The translations under genes and the position numbers were made by a program. Shown one piece after another: positions 1 through 11,100 of a DNA stretch of 64,000 nucleotides. This DNA is from Caenorhabditis elegans (taxonomy: Eukaryota; Nematoda; Chromadorea; Rhabditida; Rhabditidae), in contig NC_003284.9 of assembly GCF_000002985.6 (NCBI RefSeq), positions 4,588,001-4,652,000 on the forward strand, written 5' to 3'. The notes beneath the pieces are model-generated. The model was not told where the DNA came from. It made no database searches and saw nothing but the letters and a program-made list of their open reading frames with translations. Position 1 is the stretch's first letter. Each line of letters starts with the position of its first letter.

Positions 1-767
1 GCCATGTTTTATTTCTATTCTCAATTCCATAATAAATGCGCTTTGTTTTTTTCTTGCCTCCTTCAACGATGTGTTCCTTCCTCCTCCAACACGACACACC
101 AACTGCGCACAGCACGCAAAACGCGCCAACCGTTACTTTGCGCACTTGTTGACGTTCAAATTAATTTATCGTGATTTGTCATTTTTACTGTCTTTTTCTC
201 GTTTTTTACAATGTTTTTATACAAGTTTCAGTTAACCGCATAGTTAAAAATGATTTCTTATAATGTTACGCGAAAATTAATTCAAATAATTTTCGAAAAA
301 CATTCTATAGTTTTATCTCTTTGTTAACAATAGCAAAGTTTGATGAGTAAACACGTGTTCAGCGTCATTCACCTTGTTTTCATTTCTTCTCAAAACTTTT
401 ATTTCTCCTAGGTTTTCCTTAGTTTTGTTACACTGACAAAAGAGAACCCACGCTAGCGTTTTTTTTTGCGCAACTGCACAACTGCATGTCAGTTGGAAAT
501 CTGGTGAGAGACACATTTGCTCCTCTTCTCAGCCCATTGAATTGTTTTGTGAAGAAAGATGGTGAGTGACGTGACAAACACGTAATTGGCGAAAATTGGT
601 CAATATTTTCAAAAAAGACCTTTGACTATAGTCGCTGCGATAACAGTTTTACGAGCGTTGGTCACTAAGAACGGGTCTCTGGTTTTATCGATTTCGGATC
701 ATGTTCTCTTTTTTTTTAGATCTTGCTCCTTCCTTTTTTTAAAATTAAAATGTAATTTATTTTTCAG
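1..767 (+). promoter_or_regulatory. 5' flank, leader exon and first intron of lnp-1
   Basis: AT-rich sequence with no supportable separate gene. A strong 5' splice site (GATG followed by GTGAGT, boundary after 561) and a 3' splice site (ATTTTTCAG ending at 767) define a 206-nt intron in front of the lnp-1 start. The leader exon ends with an ATG (559-561) in frame with the ATG at 768. The upstream end of the leader exon cannot be seen. SL trans-splicing directly to the acceptor at 767 is an alternative route. Confidence 0.5.
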
Positions 768-2190
768 ATGGGTAACTTATTTTCAAGGAACAAATCGCCT
801 GCCACAGAGCTTGAGCGAGTTGCTCTTTCAATTGATGATCTGAAAAAGAGGCTTCAGACAATTTCATCCGCAAGTTTTTGAAAGTTCACTTTTTCTTCAA
901 AACGTTGTATATTTTCAGAGTAACACAAACACATTGTACTACTACTACATGAGCATCGTCGTGATTCTGAGCATTGCCATGGCTCACACATGGCTGAGAT
1001 TCGAAGATCCGCAGAAAACGTATGTGGCGTGTGCTCTGATGTTGGGAGCAATTGGTATTGTTCTTGCTGGTCGCTACGTGATTAACGGATTTTTCTCGTG
1101 GAGGACAAACCGTACCACTCAAAAACTTGAAAATGCGATTTCACAGAAGACTACATTGCTGGATCTTGTTAAAGAAACTCTGAAGTTTAAGGTAACATAT
1201 TTAGACCAAAACATTAAAAGTTTAAATTTAAGTCAACTTTATTCAGGAAGCCAAGGAGATATTGGACCGATATGAGAAGATCGAACAGAATACGACAATT
1301 GACAAAAATGATTCAACACTCAAATCGCCATCGCCTATCAAGAAGCTTACTGCTGACTCGTCAATGTTTGCAACTCCGAAGCAAGAGCAAAAAAGAGTTG
1401 AAACTCCAACGGCGCAAGGTCCGAACTCTGCCATGAACTCGGTAAGTGAAAATATTTAAATTGACACTCAATTTTGAATGTGAAGTGGGACAATTCATAA
1501 CTAAATTACCGACCACATATTTTATCTGAGAGATTCTGAAACCTGCGCCAAGTAGAAGCACAGTCATTGATATTTTGGCAAAATTACCTAACTTTATAGA
1601 CACTTAAACAAAATGTATTCTTTCAGATGAACATGACCCCTTATCACCAGCGGAACAGAAATGCTGTCCCAATTCGTCCATTCCTTCGCCAGACAACTGC
1701 CTTTGACAGAGTGCTTGACTATTTTATGTCCGATGGACCTAACTGCAGGTTTGTTGACTCGTAATAAGTTATACCAAGGTAACTAATGATCCTCATTTTT
1801 CAGAAACGCTTTGATTTGCTCCATTTGTCATACACATAATGGAATGTCAACTCCGGCCGAGTATCCATATATATCCTTCCGGTGCTTCGAATGCGGACAT
1901 CTTAATCCGGCCAAGAAAATGGGGTATGTTTCTCTCAAAAGTTCCAGAAATAGTTTTGTAGATATATTTTCAGACCACAAATTCCGTTGACTCGTCCGCC
2001 GATGGGTCCAAAGGGCATTCAACACAATGGAAGAGTTGGTCCGTCTGAAAATACTCACAATATGATGGAGAATCAGAAGCCGTCAACTGACCTAACCCCA
2101 TCTGCCAGTCAAAATGGATCTGAAAAAGGATCAGACTCGGAAAATGAGAAGGTCCCGGAGTCCAAGACAATGGAAACTGAATTCCATTAA
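768..2190 (+). CDS. lnp-1: Lunapark, ER three-way-junction membrane protein
   Basis: Six coding exons (768-869, 919-1191, 1247-1441, 1627-1748, 1804-1923, 1974-2190) give 342 aa. Lunapark sits at three-way junctions of the tubular endoplasmic reticulum and stabilises them against atlastin and reticulon activity. Visible marks are an N-terminal MGNLFSR (a myristoylation signal as in vertebrate Lunapark), two closely spaced hydrophobic segments at about residues 42-60 and 68-90 forming a hairpin, a following coiled coil (residues about 98-145), and the C-terminal Lunapark zinc finger with CSIC and CFEC pairs in exons 5-6. The tail is acidic and serine-rich. Intron 1 must use a GC donor (see findings). 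The start at 768 is chosen because Gly2 is conserved; an in-frame ATG lies just upstream across the leader intron. Identification is confident from domain order and conserved segments. Confidence 0.95.
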
Positions 2191-3428
2191 AAGCCAATCA
2201 TACAACTTGTAGACTAAACATGTTCCGGGTTTCTTTTTTGTTATTATTCAAATTTTCCACTCGTCTCCAAAAAACGCGTTTCTTAAATTATTCGTTAACT
2301 CATTTTTTCAAAGCAAAATAGTTGTTTTTGCAGCCTCCGTTCTCTGGTATCTGTACTATTGTTGTGAAGATCATTCGAAATTTCTGTTCGACCTTGCCAA
2401 ATACTTTAACATTTTTGTTTTGATCTAATGAACTTTGCGGGCTCTTATTCAGAAATTCAAATTGAACAATGTTGGAAGAAAGAGTGAACAAGGAAAAACA
2501 ATGGAACATCTTCACGGATTTTAATCAATGCTAAAAACCAGCAAACAATTTTTCTAAGTTCCATTTCGATCTCGTTCTCGTTTCTGATTATGCATCGCAT
2601 GGGAACCTGAAAACAAAATAAAATGCTTTATTGCAGTTTACGAGAAATTTTTCAGAAGCAATTAGACATTCAAAACAAAGTGTAAAAATTGAAATTACAA
2701 ATAGAAATTTAACTTTTTACATTTTTCGTAACTTTTTTGTGCTTCCAAGTAGAATTGAAATTGGGAAGGTTGAAAATCTAATACAGTTGATTAAACTTTT
2801 GTACTGTATATAAAAATTCAGATTTCAAAACTTTGGCTAATTTTTAAGCCAACTATTTGAACTGTCTAATTGCGTAGTTAAGTAGCGATGTGTGAAGTTC
2901 TCGGTGAGCACGGTATGTTGTTGTTGTTGGTTTTTAGAAAGAAATTTCAAACTACTAAAATATTCTAAAAATTATATTATCATTTAATTTTTTTAAAATC
3001 TGGTTATCAAATCAAAACGCAATTTTCGGTTGTATTTTAACGAGTTTAACGAGTAAAACTACAATCTTAAGATTGTTCAAAAGAATGACAAATTTCCTAA
3101 CAACTTAAGTTAGACAGGATTCTTCCAGCTTTTATAAATATCAGCCTAAATTTGGCTTTATAAACTCAAATTGTATTATTTCATATTTCCAAGTCAAAAT
3201 TTAACAGGCTTTATAAATTTCCAATTTTCTTCCAATTTTTTAAAAGGAAAATTGCAATAAACACGGGATAAACAAGGAAAAACAATTCAAGTTTTATTTT
3301 CATCGGCTGCTATCACAATTCATTACGAAATTGACATAGAGAGTGAGAACATTTGAGAGATTCAGAGATTCAGAAGGTTAAATAGATCCTTTTCAAGGTT
3401 GGAAACAATGCTCGGCTCAAATGATGCT
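2191..3428. other. Convergent intergenic region, 3' ends of lnp-1 and flp-12
   Basis: No coding exon is supported here. A candidate polyA signal for lnp-1 (AATAAA, 2617-2622, + strand) is about 430 nt past its stop. A candidate for flp-12 (AATAAA on the minus strand, 3293-3298) is 131 nt past its stop. The rest is AT-rich with no structure I can name. Confidence 0.4.
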
Positions 3429-4327
3429 CTACTTTCGTCCAAATCGAATGAACTCGAACTTGTTGCGTCGTTTTTCGGCCATCTTGAGCTGCTGGTTGCC
3501 CTCCTGAAGTGCTTCCAACTCTGATAGAGCATTCAGCAGCTGAGCACTAATCTGAAAACAATTGAGAAATGATCGAGTTGCTCTCGGTGCGGTAAGCAGT
3601 AACAGTACCTTGTTTACGCTTTCGTGGCTCAGTTCCCCATCGTACATGGCTGCCGGGAGTACTTCAGGCGATCCTTTGACTAAAAACAATACATTAAAGA
3701 TAATATCAATGTGTCTAGTCGGGTTTTCTTGCTGGGCCCCATAAGACGAGTTCCTAAAATGCAATGGGCCAAGAATATTTTCTTCCGTTTCTGTTTCTCG
3801 ATTTGCTACTTGTTATTCAGAATCTCACTTTTATCTAGTTTTTTTTTTGCTTTATTTTCAGAAAGATTTTTGTCCAGAAGAGTCCCTAATTTCCAGCTAG
3901 GCCACACTGCGCTTTGTGTTATTTGCACAACAGGAAGAGGAATTTTTCTTGGTGTAATTATGCATGTTGGATGAGAAATAGTTGGGACTAATGGGATTAA
4001 TGAGTCGGTGACTCGACGCTAGGACATTCCAATTTTTTGCGCCTAATTTTTGAGACATATTTTGGAAGTGAATTGCATTACTAGATTGTGTATTGAGGAT
4101 TTATGTACATGTTTGGTTTTGACAGGATTCACCCACTCGGAGACTCCTTGTCAAATTGTAATTCTTAGCACGACGACACCAATTCGTTTTAACAATACAT
4201 GGAGAGCTATGTCTAGTGTTACATTTTGAAAGCTATTTCTGAAACAAGGAACTAGTGGCTTACCTTTCTGTGTAGCACATGTTGCAATAAGGCAGAACAA
4301 AAGGGCGATGATGACTTGAACATTCAT
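3429..4327 (-). CDS. flp-12: FMRFamide-like neuropeptide precursor FLP-12
   Basis: Three exons (4264-4327, 3609-3679, 3429-3551) encode an 85-aa secreted precursor. Exon 1 encodes a signal peptide beginning MNVQVIIALLFCLIATC. The single bioactive peptide lies at the extreme C-terminus: a KR cleavage pair, then RNKFEFIRF, a glycine for amidation, and RK before the stop. It would be processed in dense-core vesicles by a KPC-type convertase, carboxypeptidase and the amidation enzymes and act on neuropeptide GPCRs. The middle of the precursor is an unstructured spacer rich in Gln, Glu and Ala. Splice phases close exactly. RNKFEFIRFamide is the known FLP-12 product, so the assignment is firm. The 5' flank (4328 onwards) should contain its neuronal promoter. 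Confidence 0.95.
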
Positions 4328-7300
4328 GTTTACTGAAAGTTCAGCTTGTGTGGCGCAAATATTATGCCGATCTGAATCTGGCGAGCTTATGTGCCGACCA
4401 AGTGGGCGTGGCCTAATGATGGTCCTCCCCTTTTGGGAGGAGAAATTATGGTGGATGAAGTTGAGCTCTCAATGTCACCAAGACAGCAAAAAAATAGAAG
4501 GAGTGGAAAAGAAAAAATGAAATCATGTGTCTTTTCGGGAGAAGATTGATGGTAGACAATAGTTGGAAAATTGGGCAATCCGTCCTCTCACCACACAACT
4601 CGTCATCGCTTTCCGCCGGCAGTGCTTCTTCTCCTCCATACTGATTGTGAAGGATAGAGGAATCCCGGATGAAGGCGGCGAAAAAGTGATGCTGGTGTGA
4701 CACGCACAAAAGGCGCAAATTGGAAGGCAAAAGGCGCGACCGTGGGGGTCCAGAAATATTGTGCACAATATAACAATGCAAGACACTTTTGAGATTCCGT
4801 ACAAAACATTATTGAAAGAATGTCTAAATTGGAGTGCAATCTCCGGAAGCATGACAAATTTACAGAGTCGAAACGGAACTATTTTGAGAAGCCTATCCCT
4901 CTCTATATAGTGCAACCACCAATTGCATCTATTCACAGATTTTGAAATCGCTGTTGCTGTTTTATACAAGAAAACAGCAAAGTACACAAGAAAACCTACC
5001 CATAAATGTGTAAAATACTATTTCGATGACTTGTCAAATTAATTTGAAACAAAATTCTTATTCTATGTACACTCTTCCAAAATTAACTTATGTCCAGGAC
5101 GCCCACTGTGTGTATTTCTTTGAATTCATAAGTCATAGAGATGAAGTACTCCCCAAAGCATCTTGATTAAAAACAAGATCGTTTCAATGGCACAATAAGA
5201 ATCAAAGTTTAACTACTGGTTTTTGAAACTTTAAAGCCATCCAGAATTATCTCAGGCTTCTATTTTGATCTCTGCAATAATTATGTTTTCCAATTCCAGG
5301 AAGGCAATTCTAGAAGTATACCAAAATTTTTGAGTTTCAGTATTTTTCAATTTGAAACCAAATAGTAATATTATCAACAAACATACTAATATTATCAACT
5401 CCAAACTAGGTGTCATGTAACTCGATTATCTCATTATTTTTCTCCAAAATATTTTCATATGCTGATTCATCAAACATCATCACGTAAATAAAACACACAT
5501 TTGCAACCATTTAGCATTAACCGTAATCCCCCTATCGTATATAAGGCTTAAAAGGGCCGCCAGGCTGGAAGACTGCATGATCAAAAGATTTTCTAAGGAG
5601 CCATCTGAAGATACCACCGGACTTTTGAGCAAGATATGCAAGCGTGGCGTTGTGAATTTTTAGCTTCAAAATATTAGAGCTGGTCTCACGGTGAGCATTA
5701 AAAGATTTTCCAAATAATACTGGTAACAGTTTCAAAAAGAATATATGCTCCTATTGTAAATTTACTTCAACTCGAAATTACTTTTTTTGTTCATAATCAA
5801 TTTTAATGTCTTCACATTAATAAACGTCTGGCTTTTTACCAGTTTGAACACTTTTGAATTTATCAGATTTGGAAAAGCTTTAAAGTTCGAAAAAACTGCT
5901 CCAAAACTTTTCCTCGTTCAGGAAACTCGTATAAGTTTCCGTTCTGTTTTAAGACAAGTTCAAAACCAATGAACTTTTTTCAGAAGGGCTTGAAGAAAAA
6001 AGGAAGAGGAAGTGGAACCATTTACTCAAGTTTCAGTATGTGGATTGGTCAAATATCAAATGTTGGCTCAAGTGGGGTGACTTAAGTGTTTATTGGAACG
6101 ATTTTATCAGTCGTACATTCCATTACACTGAAATCAATAGTATAAAATGGAAAAGTGAGCATTTGGGTGAATATTGTCTACAATCAAAAAAATTATACAG
6201 TGAAACAATCCCCTTCCAGAAAAAAACCAAAAATATTCCTTGTTTCTCTTCCCAGCTAGTTCAGAGCAATCATCGTAATGAAGTGAATTTGATTCTAATC
6301 TTCAAAAATTTTAGCACTCTGAAATGAGTAATCCGGTTTAATTGGCCTGATCCACACTCTCGGCATTGATAATTCCGACATTTAATCAAGAATGTCTTTG
6401 TCGCATGATACTTTTATTTTTGATGTAATTGTAATTGATAAACACATTTTGTTACTATGTCAATCTAATTCCCGTTTTTTAAAAATTTCCGTCAAAAATA
6501 CTTTTGTTGTTAAAGACTTTCAGTGTTATCCATAATTTATGATTGCTCTGAAATCTTCCATACGTGCAAGCAAAACGAATTAGCGTTTTTCGTAGTGATT
6601 TTGAAAAGTTGTAACGTTTAACCGCTGAGTAGCACATGTCGAGTTGAGTTAACTTTTTTTGTAGAACTAACGTCATTTTGAAACATTGAAAATGAAATCA
6701 ACTGTTTTTGAAGGATACTTTTGTATTTTGAATGTTTGAGTTACATAGTTTTTTTCAATACTATTTCCCATACCCATCACACATTTCACACTTCAGCGTA
6801 GAATCGTACTGCCCTTTTGTACAGAAGAAAAAGTACGAGGGTGGTTTTCGATTTTGTTGAAAAACGTCATTGAAACGAGCCATTGGGGAGTGATGCTTTA
6901 GAAAAAAAGTATCATTACGAATGTAGTTCCGACTCGTTATGGCTTTTTACACGTTTCGATGTGCAATTCAAATGCGGATTCAAATGGAAAACATCAGAGA
7001 TTTTAAGGGAGTTTCAACTAAAAAACAAGCGCGATGGGTGGCTTCGATGCGTTTGACATCACGATCAAACTTTTGGGGTGTAGTGTATGGGTTGGGTGGG
7101 TTACAATTTGAAGCTCGAAAAAAACAGATAATTTGAAGACAATATTTTCAGATTCTTATAGATGCACTACAAACAGATAGGGAGAGTCCCTTTCTTGTCG
7201 AATTGTTCCTAAATGTTGACGATATTAAGGTTTGTTAAATAATTCCAGATACCTGTATGTTAAATTTGCAGCACCATATTATAAGTTTGTGTATTTTATG

Positions 7301-8198
7301 ATTTTTTCTGTTTTGTGAACTCCATTTTTTTTTAAATAAATGACATTTCGCAAAGTGATCGGATCAAATAATGTGAATAAATAAATGATGAGAGCAACCT
7401 AAATGTGTTGTTTTCATCCTTGCGTGTCAGACGTTTGACTTTTCTCCACGACATTTTCGAATTGTTCTGTAAAAGAGAACGACATTAATGAAAAATTTGA
7501 CTTACAGGGAGAATTCATGAGACTATGATCAGTTTGTATATTTTCAATCTCAATATTATGTTTTATAAATTAGAAACACAACATCAAGATGGCATATCCA
7601 GAGAAAAAATCATCCGAAAATAGTTTTAAGTTTTAATTTCAGAGCTTGGGGAGAAGTGAGTTTTTATCAAAAAGGCTGATTCCGCTCTGAATGGAAATTT
7701 CAGAATAAAAACAATGTTTGGAAAAACCTTCGAAGCTGTTGAACGTCCTCCTTAGCAAGTTTCAAAGCTGAAATACCTTCATCAAGTCCGGCCAGGTACT
7801 TAAGTTATTTTAGGTACAGGTAGCCGGAACGTTGTCAGGTGAACAGCATTTAATTTTACTCGAATTTGAACTTGGAGTAGCATAAACAAATTACCTAACT
7901 GTAGCATTTTGACAGTACTGGAAAACGTTTAAAAAACCTTTGAAAGTTATATTTTTATATTTGATAATTTTAGGACTAAGACTGGCACTACACCGATTTT
8001 TTTCAAACTAAAACGCTTTTAAAACATTTTCATTCATTTGTCGAGAATCTGCATAATTTCACCTCATAATTCACATAAGTGGAGGCGAAAAATTTTAAAA
8101 TAAATAGATGGTAATGTGGTGCTCAATAATTACAAATACAAAGTTTCAGAGACCGGCGAGTGAATGACGATAAATCACAAAACAAATTGAAAAAGATT
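4328..8198. other. Gene-poor region between flp-12 and spat-3
   Basis: No gene model can be supported. The first part should hold the flp-12 promoter; a TATA-like ACTATATAGAGAGGG stands near 4900 when read on the minus strand. Open frames here lack splice sites, codon bias or recognisable domains. The one notable item is the FEFIRFGK-coding motif at 5847-5876. The segment next to 8198 is the 3' flank of spat-3. Confidence 0.35.
5847..5876 (+). other. Isolated FEFIRFGK-coding motif (possible neuropeptide relic)
   Basis: The + strand reads NTFEFIRFGK. This matches seven consecutive residues of the FLP-12 peptide plus its amidation glycine, followed by a basic residue. A hydrophobic run resembling a signal peptide precedes it (frame from 5787), but that frame has no ATG, only TTG, and no good 3' splice site. 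The frame closes at a stop near 5972. It lies about 1.5 kb upstream of flp-12 on the opposite strand. It could be a diverged exon duplication, a cryptic exon, or chance in AT-rich DNA. Confidence 0.25.
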
Positions 8199-11100
8199 TT
8201 AGTTAGGAATTTGGCGGTTTGAAGGCTTGAATTCCCGGTTGATGACGTACTCCTTGCTCTGCTGCACTTCTCCGGACATAACATCGTCATAGAAAATCAC
8301 CAAGTGCTGTTTACCCACGAAGCGCTGCGCTTCGGCAAGAGTTTGTTGCAATTGGAATTGCAGGAGGGTTTGATCCTCAAGTCTCTGAAAAATTGGAATT
8401 CAATTGATGTGTCAGGTTGTAGCAAAACAATTACCAAAACCCAAAGAGATCCCACATCATCGGCATTGCAGGCGGAACGAGATCGGATGAGGCAGGCGAC
8501 GTGGTAGACTAAATTTTTTTTTAATTTATGAAAAAGTTTTCCAAAATAAATTTAAAAAACTGACAAGTAGAATCGCCAGCGGATGCGCCGAAAATAGGAG
8601 ACGCTTGTGATCCTTCTTTGCGCTTTTTCTCGGAATAACCGTTTGTAGGCCACAGCTCCAACTCGACGTTGTTCTGAAAAAAAAAATTCAGTGGTAATAG
8701 AATAATACCAAAACTAGCTCACATTTATTCTTTCCGTTCCAGTTCCAGTTCCAGAGGAAATCGATCGAAATGGCTCAACAGTTTCCGGCCGTGTAACTTG
8801 TGTAGTCGCAACTGAGATCGCAATTGGTGTAGCTGGTGCCGGTGCTTGTTGAACAACTGATTGAGGAGCTACTGTAGGGGCTCGCGGGGCGACCGGTGTC
8901 TGAGCGGAAGGGACTCGCATCAGAAGGTTCTGTTGAACCACTTGTTGCTGTTGTTGAGCCAACTGAGCCTGCTGCTGGAGCCATGCACTGGAAACATTTG
9001 GCACTAGGCCTTGTTGAGCCAGCTGTTGCTGTTGCTGCATTTGAATTTGCTGCTGCTGTTGTTGATGCTGCTGATGCTGTTGCATTTGTAATTGCTGCTG
9101 AAGTTGGTGCTGCATCAGTTGTTGTTGTTGAAGTTGAAGCTGCATGAAAAGTTGTTGTTGCTGGGCTTGAGAAGTTTGCTGGGATTGTCCTGCTTGTTGC
9201 GGTAGCTGCATTCCAGGCATTCCGAGGCCTTGTAACTGTTGCATTCCCATCCCAGTGGGCATGCCTTGTATTCCAGCCGGCATTCCTTGTTGAACGGCTT
9301 GCTGTGACACCGCTGGTTTCGGAGTTCCTTGTTGCATACGAGCGGCAAACTGTTGCATTTGCAACTGTTGCATTTGCATCTGCTGCATTTGTTGGACTTG
9401 TTGAGCATGCTGCATTTGAACTTGAGACATTTGTTGAAGCTGTTGCATTTGCTGCATTGAAAGAGGTTGACCCGACTGAATCATTCTTTGAATTTCCACG
9501 ATCGCCTGAGTTTGTGCTTGATTTTGAGCGTGGGCTTGCGATTGAGCCTGTGCTTGCGCAGCCTGAGTTTGCGCCGCCTGAGCCTGACGAACTCGCATCT
9601 CTTGTTCAGCTTTTCTCCGGGCTTCTGCTTCAGCTTGGACTTTCGCCTTGGCTGCTTCGGTTTCCGCCTTCAATCTTGCCGCTTCCTTAGCAGCGGCTTG
9701 AGCTCTGGCCTGCTCTTGTTTCATCATCGCTTGCTGACGAGCAACTGCTTCCGCTTGAGCTCTCATATTTGTCATTTGAGCCTGAGCTTGAGCCGCTTGT
9801 GCGGCCTGAGCTGCAGCTGAACGAAGATCGGCTTGGGCCTGTGCGAATTGTACTTGGAAAAGTTCTTGATTAGTGGGTGGAAATTGACCACGAGATTGCA
9901 TGAGATGATAAACGGCGTTGACTTCTTCCATCTTCCGTCTTTCGTCCATCATTTGAGCTTGAGCCCTGCAAAAAAATTCTAATTAATATGTACAATTATT
10001 TAGACTCACGGATTCACAGCCATTTGTGGATTTCCTTGATTCAACATTTGCGCCGGCATTGGAACATTAACTTGTCCTGGATGTCCGACTGGAACTTGTC
10101 TCTGCACTAATTGTTGTGGTGGAGCAGCTCGGGCTTGTTGAGCAACTTGGGCTTGGTATGCAGCTTCCGCAGCATAAGCAGCTTGCGCCGCTTGGGCCGT
10201 CTGAGCTACAGCTGCTTGCATGGCCTGTAGCTGAGCAGCAGTATACATTCCCTGCTGTTGTGGTGCTTGTTGTTGGTTGGCTCCATTTACAAATTGTCCG
10301 AGTTGAGCCAAATGTGACTGTGGAGTCTGGGCTTGTGGGGCAGAGCCGGTACCGGGTTGTGGTGTTGTTCGAATTGGTGTGCTCTGTGGAGCTTGTGCCA
10401 TATCCGAGTATAATTGTTGCTGATTTTGATGGAATCCTGCAGCAACATTCGGGACAGCAGTGATTTTGGTTGGAGCACTCTGAAAATATTCAAGCTATAT
10501 TTTTTGTGTTCACGTGCATGCAATAAATCAAGTCACTATAATTGTATAAATGGGTTATAACATTTAAGGGGCACACGACATTATGGATTAGTAAATTTAA
10601 GAAGCGTACGGACCATGTGACCTTGCAGCTGATGAAGGGGCAAAGGTGGTTGGACAATAGACATTTGCTGTAAGAGATTAGTTAGTATTAGATCAATGGA
10701 AACGAGATAGTTCTTGAAGTAAAGGAGAGGAATGAATTAATTCTCTTACCACGTTGGACATTTTGGCCTTCTTTGGCTTGGGTGTTGCACGAGCAGCTGC
10801 CGCAGCTGAATGTTTTCCGGGGCCACGTACTGGCTGTTGTGGAGTGGCAAACTGCTGCGTTGGCTTCTGAGGAACTGCAATTCGAATCGACGCCATCTTC
10901 TGCGACTTGATGCGGGCACGATCTGAAATTTGTTTATTTTTGCATTAAACTTTGATGGGGTTTCAACTCACATTTTGCTCGTTCCATTTCAATCTTTTTG
11001 TCGACATACTTCCGACGAATCTTCGGCGGAATGTTGGGCACGAATATGTTCTTTTTCTTTCGTGTTTCACGTTTTTTGTGCGGGGCTCTTCTTATAACAG

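Noticed and set aside
4523-4987. A 154-codon minus-strand open frame upstream of flp-12
   Set aside because: Starts with GTG, has no domain, signal or splice context, and overlaps other equally open frames; more likely flp-12 upstream DNA.
9304-9820. Antisense open frames of up to 128 codons opposite the Q/A-rich exon of spat-3
   Set aside because: Sense-strand CAG/GCT-rich codons rarely give stops on the opposite strand; no independent gene features.
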